Shown here: piece after piece, positions 8,583 to 16,670 of the stretch
Numbering within the stretch: position 1 is the first letter of the stretch
Layout of the letters: each line of letters starts with the position of its first letter
Assembly (NCBI RefSeq): GCF_004331685.1
Contig: NZ_SJSM01000001.1
Span: 1 to 64,000 of the forward strand
Source of the DNA: Pedobacter hiemivivus
Lineage (GTDB): Bacteria; Bacteroidota; Bacteroidia; Sphingobacteriales; Sphingobacteriaceae
Length of the DNA stretch: 64,000 bases
Direction: 5' to 3'
Notes under the pieces: model-generated
The model's input: only the letters and a program-made list of their open reading frames with translations
What the model was told of the DNA's origin: nothing
Database searches by the model: none
Program-made: the position numbers and the translations under genes

Positions 8583-9494
8583 TTAAATAGAATAAGTATT
8601 TCCTTCTATTGCGAGCTCTGTATTTTCAAACACCGACCTGGCTTCTTCCAACAAGGGCTGTAATGTCTTGTATCGAGACGAAAAGTGTCCGATAAGCAAT
8701 TTAGCAGCTCCGGTATCTTTAGCAATCTGGGCAGCCTGTAATGCAGTGGTATGATGGGTTTGATTGGCCCTATCTAACATCTCGTGCAAGAAGGTGGCTT
8801 CATGATACAAGGTATCGCAACCTTTTATAGTTTCAAAATAACCTTCATCAAACAAAGTGTCCGAGCAGTAACAATACTTTTTCGGGCGTTCTGAATCGGT
8901 TGTATAGTCTATGTTTAGCAATACCTTGCCGTCTGGTAAATCCAAGTCTACCCCTCTTTTTAGCAAAGGGTAATATTCCAGTGGAACCTGTTCGGCTTCC
9001 AGTTTTTCAACCATCAACTTGCGTAATCTTTTCTTTTGTACAAAAGCAAAGCCCGTACATGGAATCCTATGATTTAAAATAATAGTTTCAACGGTCAAGT
9101 CTGCATTCTCAAAAATCTGAACAGACTTATCTGCTTCTATGACGACAAACTCAATAGGATACCTAATTACGGTTTCCGAATGCTTAAACTGCAAAGTCAG
9201 GATCTCGGCTAGCGCAGCAGGAGCAAATATCATCATAGGCTTCACACGACCGTTTAAATGCAGACTAGAAAGCAGTCCGATCAATCCGAAGTAGTGATCA
9301 CCATGCAAATGGCTGATAAAAATAAAATCTATTTTATTTGCTTTAAACCCGAATCTGATGAGTTGTTGTTGAGTACCTTCGCCGCAATCGATCAAATAGA
9401 ACTTTTCGTTGCAGTTTAAAAGCTGTGCCGTAGGATTCCTATTGTATACAGGGGTAGCAGAACTACTGCCTAAAATAGTAACCTCAAACTTCAT
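8583..9494 (-). CDS. rnz: Ribonuclease Z
   Basis: A metallo-beta-lactamase fold tRNA 3'-processing endonuclease of 303 aa. The HxHxDH zinc motif is at H62, H64, D66, H67 (SHLHGDHYFG), the N-terminal GSSSATP loop is present, and further ligands fall in NHRIPCTGF, YCSDT and the late IGHFSSRY. The lack of encoded CCA on tRNA-Ser in this window fits a genome that needs 3' processing and CCA addition. Its ATG overlaps the stop of the STAS gene upstream as TAATG, so the two are translationally coupled. Confidence 0.95.
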   Translation of the reverse strand: MKFEVTILGSSSATPVYNRNPTAQLLNCNEKFYLIDCGEGTQQQLIRFGFKANKIDFIFISHLHGDHYFGLIGLLSSLHLNGRVKPMMIFAPAALAEILTLQFKHSETVIRYPIEFVVIEADKSVQIFENADLTVETIILNHRIPCTGFAFVQKKRLRKLMVEKLEAEQVPLEYYPLLKRGVDLDLPDGKVLLNIDYTTDSERPKKYCYCSDTLFDEGYFETIKGCDTLYHEATFLHEMLDRANQTHHTTALQAAQIAKDTGAAKLLIGHFSSRYKTLQPLLEEARSVFENTELAIEGNTYSI

Positions 9495-9880
9495 TAACCT
9501 TTATCTACGCTCCCTAAAAGTTCTTTTTCGATTTCTTCCATAAAGATTAAATCGGTAGCCTCGTCTACTTTGTTAACGATAGTTAAGGACTGATCAAGAT
9601 TTGACATCTCTAAAATCTTTGCTACAACGCTGTTTATGCCCGTAACAATAAATAATCCGTTTGCTTTTTTACAAAGTCTGTCTCCAAAAAGTAAACTGCT
9701 CAAATCCTGTGAATCTTCACACTGCTTTACCGCTGATAGATCTAATACGATGTTACAGTACCCTTCTGTGTTCAATAAAATGAACTCAGATTTCAACTTC
9801 GGTGTATTGTCGTTTGTTAACTTCGATTCGTTGAGTTTTAAAACAACATACTTTTCATGCTTATCTACTGAAAATTTCAT
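9494..9880 (-). CDS. STAS-domain protein (anti-anti-sigma-like)
   Basis: A 128-aa single STAS domain: MKFSVDKHEKYVVLKLNESKL start, KLKSEFILLN, then the central strand and loop GYCNIVLDLSAVKQCEDSQDLSSLL. In phosphorylatable SpoIIAA-type proteins a serine sits in the loop after the DLS strand; here the loop reads QCEDSQDLSSLL, so a serine is available, but regulation is not proven. No partner kinase or sigma factor lies nearby. The gene ends on the start codon of rnz (TAATG), an arrangement I know as conserved in several Bacteroidetes. Confidence 0.8.
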   Translation of the reverse strand: MKFSVDKHEKYVVLKLNESKLTNDNTPKLKSEFILLNTEGYCNIVLDLSAVKQCEDSQDLSSLLFGDRLCKKANGLFIVTGINSVVAKILEMSNLDQSLTIVNKVDEATDLIFMEEIEKELLGSVDKG

Positions 9881-9930
9881 GATATTGATAATTTAGTCTA
9901 ATACGAAAGTAATTAATTTTATCTGTATAT

Positions 9931-9973
9931 AAATGCCCTGTTTAAAACTTATCCGTATTTAAACAGGCATTTA
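9931..9973. repeat. Inverted repeat between purC and the STAS gene
   Basis: AAATGCCCTGTTTAAA and TTTAAACAGGCATTT form a 15-bp stem with a single bulged C and an 11-base loop. It lies downstream of purC and upstream of the STAS gene, both on the minus strand, and may end the purC transcript, although there is no T-run. A smaller hairpin (TATTGC / GCAATA) lies at 9988-10003. Confidence 0.5.
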
Positions 9974-10019
9974 CAACATTTTTGTACTATTGCAAACGCA
10001 ATAATAGCAATTTAAAAGG

Positions 10020-10964
10020 CTAAAGGCTATTTAAAAACCCTACCACATTCTTTTCAATACGGGCTACTACATCCGACTGCTCATTTTTAATGAACTGATC
10101 ACCGGTAATTTGCTCGTAAAGTTCAATGTAACGATCTGATATAGAATTTACGATCTCAGGCGTCATTACAGGCACTACCTGGCCATCCTTACCCTGAAAA
10201 CCATTTTCGATCAACCACTTGCGCACAAACTCTTTAGACAGTTGTTTCTGAGGTTCTAGCTTATCTTGTCGCTCGGCATAACCTTCTGCGTAAAAATAAC
10301 GTGAAGAATCAGGTGTATGGATTTCATCGATCAAAAAGATCTCTTCGCCAACTTTACCAAACTCATATTTAGTATCCACCAGGATCAATCCCCTATCAGC
10401 AGCCATTTGTGTACCACGCTCATACAAAGCGAAAGTATATTTTTCAAGCTGTACATAATCTGCTTCAGACACAATGCCTTTTGCTAAAATATCTTCCCTC
10501 GAGATGTCTTCATCATGGCCAACAGCCGCCTTGGTCGTTGGTGTAATGATCGGCTTAGGAAGCTTGTCATTCTCTTTCAATCCTTCAGGTAAAGCAACGC
10601 CACAAACGCTACGTCTGCCTGCACTGTATTCTCTCCAGGCGTGTCCTGCCAGATATCCCCGCACAACCATTTCAACTTTAAAAGGCTCGCAAATGCGACC
10701 TACAGTTACCATTTCATCAGGTACACTAATTACCCAGTTAGGTACAATATCCTTTGTGGCGTTTAAAAACTTAGCCGCAATCTGATTTAATACTTGTCCT
10801 TTAAAAGGTATTGCCTCAGGTAAAACCACATCAAACGCAGATATTCTATCTGTAACCACCATAGCCATAAACTGGTTATCAATGGTGTACACGTCGCGCA
10901 CTTTTCCCTTGTAAAAATTGGTCTGCTTTGGAAAGCTAAAATTTGTTTCTTTAATTGCTGTCAT
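10020..10964 (-). CDS. purC: SAICAR synthase (phosphoribosylaminoimidazole-succinocarboxamide synthase)
   Basis: It catalyses the ATP-dependent joining of aspartate to CAIR in de novo purine synthesis. Recognisable family blocks are [13 protein letters not shown] near the N-terminus, [19 protein letters not shown], then [38 protein letters not shown] and [13 protein letters not shown]. The 314 aa length is the longer form usual in Bacteroidetes. It follows phoH by 43 bases on the same strand; the two have no obvious functional link. Confidence 0.96.
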   Translation of the reverse strand: MTAIKETNFSFPKQTNFYKGKVRDVYTIDNQFMAMVVTDRISAFDVVLPEAIPFKGQVLNQIAAKFLNATKDIVPNWVISVPDEMVTVGRICEPFKVEMVVRGYLAGHAWREYSAGRRSVCGVALPEGLKENDKLPKPIITPTTKAAVGHDEDISREDILAKGIVSEADYVQLEKYTFALYERGTQMAADRGLILVDTKYEFGKVGEEIFLIDEIHTPDSSRYFYAEGYAERQDKLEPQKQLSKEFVRKWLIENGFQGKDGQVVPVMTPEIVNSISDRYIELYEQITGDQFIKNEQSDVVARIEKNVVGFLNSL

Positions 10965-11007
10965 TTTAATTCTTACTCTTTAATCCTTGCTCCTTAATCT
11001 TTGCTCT

Positions 11008-11976
11008 TTATTGTATATCGCCGTAAGCTTTTAATATTCTTTTCACCAGTTTATGCCTTACCACATCATCACCATTCAGGTAAATGATATCAATACCCGG
11101 TATATCGTCAAGTATGCGCAATGCATTGTGCAGCCCCGACATTGTTTTCTTCGGTAAATCTATTTGCGTGATATCCCCAGTTACAATCATCTTTGCAGAT
11201 GGCCCCATACGTGTCAAAAACATTTTCAATTGCAAATCTGTTGAATTCTGTGCCTCATCTAAAATCACATAACAGTTATCCAATGTCCTTCCACGCATAA
11301 ATGCCAGAGGAGCAATCTCAATTGTTCTGTTTTCTATATAAGTCTTTAATTTCTCAGCAGGGATCATATCGTCCAATGCATCATACAATGGGCGAAGATA
11401 AGGATCTACCTTTTCCTTTAAATCTCCTGGAAGGAAACCTAAGTTCTCCCCAGCCTCTACAGCCGGACGGGTTAATATGATCCTTTTAATCTCTTTATTT
11501 TTCAATGCTCTAACCGCTAAGGCTACGGCAGTATAGGTCTTTCCAGTTCCGGCAGGACCAATAGCAAAAAGTACATCATTATTAACGATGCTCTCCACCA
11601 TCTTACGCTGATTGGCGGTTCTGGCCTTTACCAATAAACCATTCGTACCAAAAACGATCACTTCACCACCACCGCCAGTACTTCCAGGCTTTTCAGCACC
11701 TTGTTCAGCCGTGCTTGATGTTTTTTTCGATCCTAAAATTGACTCCACATCATTTGGGGTTAAAGCGCTGTATCTCTCCAAATGCTCAAGCAGTTGGTTA
11801 TACTTATGTTCAAAACCCTTAAGTTCTTGATCATCACCCAGTACCTTTACTTCTGTGCCTCTTGCTACCAATTTTAATTTGGGAAAAGCATTTTTTATAA
11901 GCTCGTAATGCTCATTATTTGTGCCCCAAAACTGGGCCGGATCTACCGATTCTAATGTTAAGTTGAGTTCGTTCAA
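11008..11976 (-). CDS. PhoH family ATPase (PhoL type)
   Basis: A cytoplasmic P-loop protein of 322 aa. The N-terminal 80 residues form the KH-like PhoH N-domain. The ATPase core has Walker A GPAGTGKT at 140-147, Walker B VILDEAQN near 235 and the motif FLTRMGPSAKMIVTGD. It belongs to the PhoH/YbeZ branch linked to ribosome maturation and RNA metabolism with YbeY; ybeY is not adjacent here. A low-complexity Gly/Ser linker (EKPGSTGGGGE) separates the two parts. It shares an upstream region with the divergent DUF62 gene. Confidence 0.92.
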   Translation of the reverse strand: MNELNLTLESVDPAQFWGTNNEHYELIKNAFPKLKLVARGTEVKVLGDDQELKGFEHKYNQLLEHLERYSALTPNDVESILGSKKTSSTAEQGAEKPGSTGGGGEVIVFGTNGLLVKARTANQRKMVESIVNNDVLFAIGPAGTGKTYTAVALAVRALKNKEIKRIILTRPAVEAGENLGFLPGDLKEKVDPYLRPLYDALDDMIPAEKLKTYIENRTIEIAPLAFMRGRTLDNCYVILDEAQNSTDLQLKMFLTRMGPSAKMIVTGDITQIDLPKKTMSGLHNALRILDDIPGIDIIYLNGDDVVRHKLVKRILKAYGDIQ

Positions 11977-12078
11977 AATATTGTTTTTTAGATATGAGTG
12001 TATATTTTGATATAAAAATTGAATATTTGTACGCGATTTGCCGCTTACGCAAGATTAAGAATAAATATTCAATTTTTA

Positions 12079-12858
12079 ATGGCCATTATTACTTTAACAA
12101 CAGATTTAGGTTCAAAAGATTTCTATCAGGCTGCCCTTAAGGGAAGTATACTGAGTATCTTACCTACAGCTACAATTGTTGATGTAACACATGAAGTGCC
12201 ATCCTTTAATATTTCGCATGCAGCTTTTGTTTTAAAGAACGTCTACCCCTACTTCCCAAAAGGGACTGTTCACCTGATTGGGATCGATTCTGTATTCAGT
12301 CAGCACACTAAATACATTGCTTTAAAATATAAAGATCATTTTTTTGTAGGTGCCGATAATGGTATTTTCTCTTTACTATTTGACGAAAAGCCCGAAGAAA
12401 TTGTGGAACTAAACATTATGCAGGACCTAAAATACCTGCACTTCCCCCTTGTCGATATTTTTGTTAAGGCCGCAACTCAGCTGGCCAAAGGCGCCAAACT
12501 GCAAGATATTGGCGTTGCTACCGACAACATAGAAGAAAGAATGCTACTAAACCCTGTTATCGAACGCGATATCATTAGGGGAAGTGTAATTTACATCGAT
12601 ACTTTTAGCAATGTGATCACCAACATTACTAAAGAACTGTTTACCAAAATTCAACAGAATAGAGATTTCACGCTTTACTTCCGTAAAAATGAGACCATCA
12701 ACCAGTTAAGCTGGCATTACAATGAAGTTCCGGAAGGAGAAAAGTTATGCTTATTTGGCATCAGTAACCACCTCGAAATTGCCATCAACAAAGGCAAGGC
12801 CAGCGGCTTACTAGGCCTACACCTTAATGATATCGTTAGGGTCGAATTCCACTCTTAA
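12079..12858 (+). CDS. DUF62 S-adenosyl-L-methionine hydroxide adenosyltransferase
   Basis: This is the family of SAM hydrolases related to fluorinase and chlorinase, which split SAM into adenosine and methionine. The N-terminal block LTTDLGSKDFYQAALKG has the conserved Asp pair, followed by VDVTHEVPSFNISHAAFVL and, late, VIYIDTFSNVITNIT. I moved the start to the ATG at 12079 (259 aa): the 20 residues before it (from 12019) are not family-like. An 8-base gap separates it from the next gene, so they are probably cotranscribed. The substrate call rests on the family, not on a residue test. Confidence 0.88.
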   Translation: MAIITLTTDLGSKDFYQAALKGSILSILPTATIVDVTHEVPSFNISHAAFVLKNVYPYFPKGTVHLIGIDSVFSQHTKYIALKYKDHFFVGADNGIFSLLFDEKPEEIVELNIMQDLKYLHFPLVDIFVKAATQLAKGAKLQDIGVATDNIEERMLLNPVIERDIIRGSVIYIDTFSNVITNITKELFTKIQQNRDFTLYFRKNETINQLSWHYNEVPEGEKLCLFGISNHLEIAINKGKASGLLGLHLNDIVRVEFHS

Positions 12859-12866
12859 ACAACCTT

Positions 12867-13151
12867 ATGTTAGTTCGTGTAGTCAAAATGCATTTTTCTC
12901 TGGCTTTTATAGCCGAATTCAAAGTCCTGTTCCAATCTGTACAGCCAAAAATTGCAGCCTTTAACGGCTGCACAGGTGTAAAACTGTTGCAAGATCACAA
13001 CAATCCCGAAATATGGTTTACCATCAGTCATTGGGTCGACGAGACGCACTTAAACGCCTACCGTGACTCAGAACTATTCAAAACTACCTGGGCGCTTGTA
13101 AAGCCTAATTTTCAGTCCAAAGCTGAGGCATGGAGTTTGCTAGATATTTAG
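12867..13151 (+). CDS. ABM-domain small protein (putative quinol monooxygenase type)
   Basis: A 94-aa ferredoxin-like fold protein of the antibiotic biosynthesis monooxygenase domain family. The pattern is right: strand VRVVKMHF, helix FIAEFKVLFQSVQPKIAAF, GCTGVKLLQD, then the ISHWVDETHLNAYRDSELFKTTW block. Activity cannot be predicted; many members are enzymes of unknown substrate. It sits between the DUF62 gene and a 47-codon gene on the same strand. Confidence 0.72.
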   Translation: MLVRVVKMHFSLAFIAEFKVLFQSVQPKIAAFNGCTGVKLLQDHNNPEIWFTISHWVDETHLNAYRDSELFKTTWALVKPNFQSKAEAWSLLDI

Positions 13152-13153
13152 CA

Positions 13154-13297
13154 ATGAAAAAGCAATTCTTTAAAATATTGGTTAAGCTCAATAAGCTGGT
13201 ATTGCCAAAACTGTACAAGGTCGATCCCATGAAATTAACCAACGTACAAAAAGCAATACTCGGCTACAAATACTGGACAGTTACAAACTCGCTTTAA
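13154..13297 (+). CDS. Small basic conserved protein, 47 aa
   Basis: An ATG two bases after the previous stop opens a 47-codon frame: MKKQFFKILVKLNKLVLPKL, then YKVDPMKLTNVQKAILGYK and YWTVTNSL. It is strongly basic with an amphipathic N-terminal helix. I recall short proteins of this shape (MKK.FFK....KLNK..LP....) in many Bacteroidetes, often auto-labelled as SsrA-binding protein although far too short for SmpB; the function is unknown. Its stop overlaps the stop of the convergent DUF1015 gene by four bases (TTAA, 13294-13297). Tight spacing and family recall support it as a real gene. Confidence 0.65.
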   Translation: MKKQFFKILVKLNKLVLPKLYKVDPMKLTNVQKAILGYKYWTVTNSL

Positions 13298-14538
13298 TTG
13301 AAATAGCTGGTGAGTAACCCTACCAGAAACTTAGGCTCAACCCATGTTGATTTAGGTGGCATTACCCCGCCCGCATCAGCTACAGCGATCACTTGTGCTA
13401 CAGAAGTTGGGTACAACACAAAAGCCACCGCAAACAAGCTATTATCTACCTTAGTTTGCAAATAAGCTATAGGAGTCCGCCCACCTTCAAAAGTAATCCG
13501 GGCATCTGTTCTTGGATCATGAATCTTCAATATGGGCTCCAATATAAAGTTCTGTAAAATGCTCACGTCAAGCACTTCAACAGGATCATTTTCATTGTAT
13601 ATCTCAGGCTTCGGACTAAGCACATACCATTGATGATCAAAGTACATACCTATCTTATGTAAAGCCTTAGGTTTTACAGGTACAGCCGATTTCTCGACAA
13701 GGAACGAACTTTGCAGTGCAGCGATAAACTCAGCTCCAGTTAAAGTTCCAATATCCCGGATCAACCGATTAAACTCCAGCACCTTTACCTCATTGGTATT
13801 CATGTAAACCGTACTGAAATAGTTATAGGCTTCGGTGCCATTGTGTTTAGCACCATTGAGCTTTTTCTTTTGCAGTCCCATCTTTGCCATAGACGCTGCA
13901 CGATGGTGTCCATCGGCAATATAAACAGCAGGCATCTGTGCAAATGCGGTTACAATGGCCGCAAGATCTGTTTCATCAGAGATGGCCCAGATTTTATGCT
14001 CCGTACCATCTGCAAACGTAAAATCAAGATTAGGCTCTAGCTGTAGGTATTGCTTTATTACGCGATCAACAACCGCATTGGGGTGATAAGTAACCAACAC
14101 TGGATTGGCATCTAAACCTGTTTGTTGTAGATAATCGGCCAATAGCTTTTCCCTGCGTTCTACTGTAGATTCGTGTTTTTTTATCCTGCCTTCCAGGTAA
14201 TCATCAATATGGGTAAGCGTCCAGATCCCTGTTTGAACCACATCGTCGTGTCTTACCTGGTACACATAAATGGAAGGAGCAGTTTGTTGCACCAAATATT
14301 TATGCTCGATAAAACCTTCTAAATTTTCACTAATCTTTTTAAAGATGAGTTCCTGTCTCGTGCCGCGCAGATATGGATTATCCAGCTCCGGGTCAATCAG
14401 ATGAAGAAAGCTACAGTCATTTTCGGAAGCAATTAACCGTGCTTCACCCATACTGTAATTTTCAAGCGGACGCGTCACAACCAAGGATTGCAAAGACACT
14501 GCGGGCATAAATGCGCAGAAAGGTTTAATACAGGGCAT
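13294..14538 (-). CDS. DUF1015 family protein
   Basis: A 414-aa cytoplasmic protein with the family's signature blocks: MPCIKPFCAFMPA start, VYQVRHDDVVQTGIW, VYIADGHHRAASMAKM and the C-terminal AVADAGGVMPPKSTWVEPK. DUF1015 has no proven biochemical role, but it is commonly placed beside serine biosynthesis genes, as here with serA and serC directly upstream on the same strand. A terminator separates it from serA, so it has its own transcript or reads through. Confidence 0.9.
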   Translation of the reverse strand: MPCIKPFCAFMPAVSLQSLVVTRPLENYSMGEARLIASENDCSFLHLIDPELDNPYLRGTRQELIFKKISENLEGFIEHKYLVQQTAPSIYVYQVRHDDVVQTGIWTLTHIDDYLEGRIKKHESTVERREKLLADYLQQTGLDANPVLVTYHPNAVVDRVIKQYLQLEPNLDFTFADGTEHKIWAISDETDLAAIVTAFAQMPAVYIADGHHRAASMAKMGLQKKKLNGAKHNGTEAYNYFSTVYMNTNEVKVLEFNRLIRDIGTLTGAEFIAALQSSFLVEKSAVPVKPKALHKIGMYFDHQWYVLSPKPEIYNENDPVEVLDVSILQNFILEPILKIHDPRTDARITFEGGRTPIAYLQTKVDNSLFAVAFVLYPTSVAQVIAVADAGGVMPPKSTWVEPKFLVGLLTSYFN

Positions 14539-14550
14539 ATTTGGTTAAAA

Positions 14551-14586
14551 TAAAAGAGGTTGTATAGTAATACAACCTCTTTTTTA
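14551..14586. terminator. Terminator after serCA
   Basis: AAAAGAGGTTGTAT pairs with ATACAACCTCTTTT around an AGTA loop, with A-run and T-run flanks that suit either strand. It lies directly past the serA stop. Confidence 0.85.
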
Positions 14587-14595
14587 AATGTTTAC

Positions 14596-15546
14596 TTATT
14601 TATTAAAGTGCTCAATAATTAACGAAGCTAGTTCCGTACCAATACGTTCCTGAGCTTCATTGGTTGCAGCACCAATATGAGGCGTTAAAGATATTTTTGC
14701 ATGTTGTAAAATTGCCGCATCTGGAGTCGGTTCGTTATCAAACACGTCTAAACCAGCAAAAGAAACTTTACCACTGTCTAAAGCCGCAATTAAAGCCGCC
14801 TCGTCAATCGTACCACCTCTAGAACAGTTCACCACACCAACACCCGCTTTCATCTTAGCAAACTCCTCAGCACCTAAAATAGGTTTATCTGCAAATGGAG
14901 TATGTAAGCTAATGAAATCACTATTTGCAATTACCTCATCCAAGGATACTGTTTTGAAAGGAATCTCCACAGAAACACCACCTTGGAAAGTCAAAGGTAA
15001 AGTACCTTCAGCAGGGTAAAGGTCATAGGCCAATACATTCATACCTAATCTAAGGGCAACTTTAGCAGTTTCACGACCAATACGACCGAAACCAATGATA
15101 CCCATAGTTTTGCCTTGTAATTCAACACCACCAGCATAAGCTTTTTTCAAAGCATTAAACTTAGTAGCACCTTCAACAGGCATTTTTCTGTTAGAATCCT
15201 GTAAAAAACGAATACCAGTAAACAAGTGTGCAAAAACCAGTTCAGCAACAGATAATGAAGAAGCAGCAGGTGTATTTACCACAGCAATTCCTTTACTGCG
15301 GGCATATTCTACATCGATATTATCCATTCCAACACCACCTCTACCAATCAATTTTAGGTTAGGCACCTGGTCTATCAAATCCTGACGTAATTTGGTTGCA
15401 CTTCTAACCGTAATACCGTCATAGTTTTTTAAAGCTTCAACCAATTGATCCTGAGGAACAGTCTCGGTATCCACCACAAAACCAGCTTCTTCTAATATTT
15501 TTTTACCGATAGGATCAATCCCATCGTTTGCAAGTATTTTAATCAT
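14596..15546 (-). CDS. serA: D-3-phosphoglycerate dehydrogenase (short form)
   Basis: It oxidises 3-phosphoglycerate to 3-phosphohydroxypyruvate, the first step of serine synthesis. The Rossmann motif is MGIIGFGRIGRETA; the catalytic trio is R in NCSRGGTIDE, E in DVFDNEPTPD and H in LTPHIGAATNEAQ. With 316 aa it lacks the C-terminal ACT/ASB domains, so it should not have classical serine feedback. I start it at the ATG at 15546 (MIKILANDGID); the longer frame to 15576 would overlap serC and adds unrelated residues. serC lies 10 bases upstream. Confidence 0.94.
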   Translation of the reverse strand: MIKILANDGIDPIGKKILEEAGFVVDTETVPQDQLVEALKNYDGITVRSATKLRQDLIDQVPNLKLIGRGGVGMDNIDVEYARSKGIAVVNTPAASSLSVAELVFAHLFTGIRFLQDSNRKMPVEGATKFNALKKAYAGGVELQGKTMGIIGFGRIGRETAKVALRLGMNVLAYDLYPAEGTLPLTFQGGVSVEIPFKTVSLDEVIANSDFISLHTPFADKPILGAEEFAKMKAGVGVVNCSRGGTIDEAALIAALDSGKVSFAGLDVFDNEPTPDAAILQHAKISLTPHIGAATNEAQERIGTELASLIIEHFNK

Positions 15547-15556
15547 TAATTTATTT

Positions 15557-16621
15557 TTATTTGTGGTTCTCTGCAAAAGTCTGCATTAATTCTATTAGGG
15601 CGTGAACGCTAGTAATTGGCAAAGCATTGTACATTGATGCTCTGAAACCGCCAACACTTCTGTGTCCTTTAATACCTTCAATACCATTCTCTTCAGCAAG
15701 TTTCAAGAAAGGTTTTTCCAGCTCTGGATTCTCCATTACGAAACATACGTTCATTCTTGAACGGTCTTCAATTGCGCAAGTTCCTTTAAACAAAGGATTT
15801 CTATCAATTTCAGTATATAAAGCATTCGCCTTTGCGATGTTTTCTTTTTCAATTTCAGCTACCCCACCTTTTGCTTTTAACCATCTTAGGTTTAGCATAG
15901 CTACGTAGATAGAAAATACTGGCGGAGTATTGTACATCGATCCACCGTCAATATGAACTTTATAGTCCAACATTGAAGGAATTCCTCTACCTGTTTTACC
16001 TAAAATCTCATCTTTAACAATCACAATCGTTAAACCAGCTGGGCCAATATTTTTTTGAGCACCTGCATAGATTAAGTCATATTTCGAAACATCAATTACG
16101 CGGCTCATGATGTCAGATGACATATCACAAACTACAGGAACTTTGGTTTCAGGCAAATTGAACATCTCTGTTCCGTAAATGGTATTGTTTGAAGTGCAAT
16201 GAAAATAAGCACTATCCTCAGGGATGCTATAATCTTTAGGGATAAAGGTATAGTTTGAATCTTTTGAAGAAGCAACGATGTTCGCTTTTCCAAAGAATTT
16301 CACTTCTTTAATGGCTTTATTAGCCCAAACACCTGTCTCCAGATAACTTGCCGATTTACCTTCTGGTAATAGGTTCATTGGTACCATGGCAAATTGTAAG
16401 CTAGCGCCTCCTTGTAGAAATAAAACGGAATAGCCGGCTGGAACATTTAACAATTCTTTAACCAATTTTTCAGTCTCTTCAACAACGCCTTCAAATTCAG
16501 AAGTACGATGAGAAATCTCTAGGATAGACAGGCCGTCTTTGAAATCTAAAACAGCCCTTGATGCTTGCTTGAATACTTCCTGCGGTAAAATACAGGGTCC
16601 TGCGCCGAAATTGTGTCTCAT
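15557..16621 (-). CDS. serC: Phosphoserine aminotransferase
   Basis: A class V aminotransferase of 354 aa that makes O-phosphoserine from phosphohydroxypyruvate and glutamate. The PLP lysine is K190 in [14 protein letters not shown]; other family blocks are [10 protein letters not shown] at the start, [10 protein letters not shown] and the C-terminal [17 protein letters not shown]. It is first in the serC-serA operon, so two of three serine steps are joined; serB is not in the window. Confidence 0.95.
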   Translation of the reverse strand: MRHNFGAGPCILPQEVFKQASRAVLDFKDGLSILEISHRTSEFEGVVEETEKLVKELLNVPAGYSVLFLQGGASLQFAMVPMNLLPEGKSASYLETGVWANKAIKEVKFFGKANIVASSKDSNYTFIPKDYSIPEDSAYFHCTSNNTIYGTEMFNLPETKVPVVCDMSSDIMSRVIDVSKYDLIYAGAQKNIGPAGLTIVIVKDEILGKTGRGIPSMLDYKVHIDGGSMYNTPPVFSIYVAMLNLRWLKAKGGVAEIEKENIAKANALYTEIDRNPLFKGTCAIEDRSRMNVCFVMENPELEKPFLKLAEENGIEGIKGHRSVGGFRASMYNALPITSVHALIELMQTFAENHK

Positions 16622-16670
16622 TTTTTATAGTAGTTTTATTGCTGTAAATGTAACATTTTTATGCCGTTTA

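Noticed and set aside
9988..10003. TATTGC/GCAATA hairpin past purC as a riboswitch
   Set aside because: It is short, lies downstream of the gene and has no aptamer-like structure.
12019..12078. N-terminal extension of the DUF62 gene from the ATG at 12019
   Set aside because: The 20 extra residues are not family-like, and the ATG at 12079 starts exactly at the conserved block.
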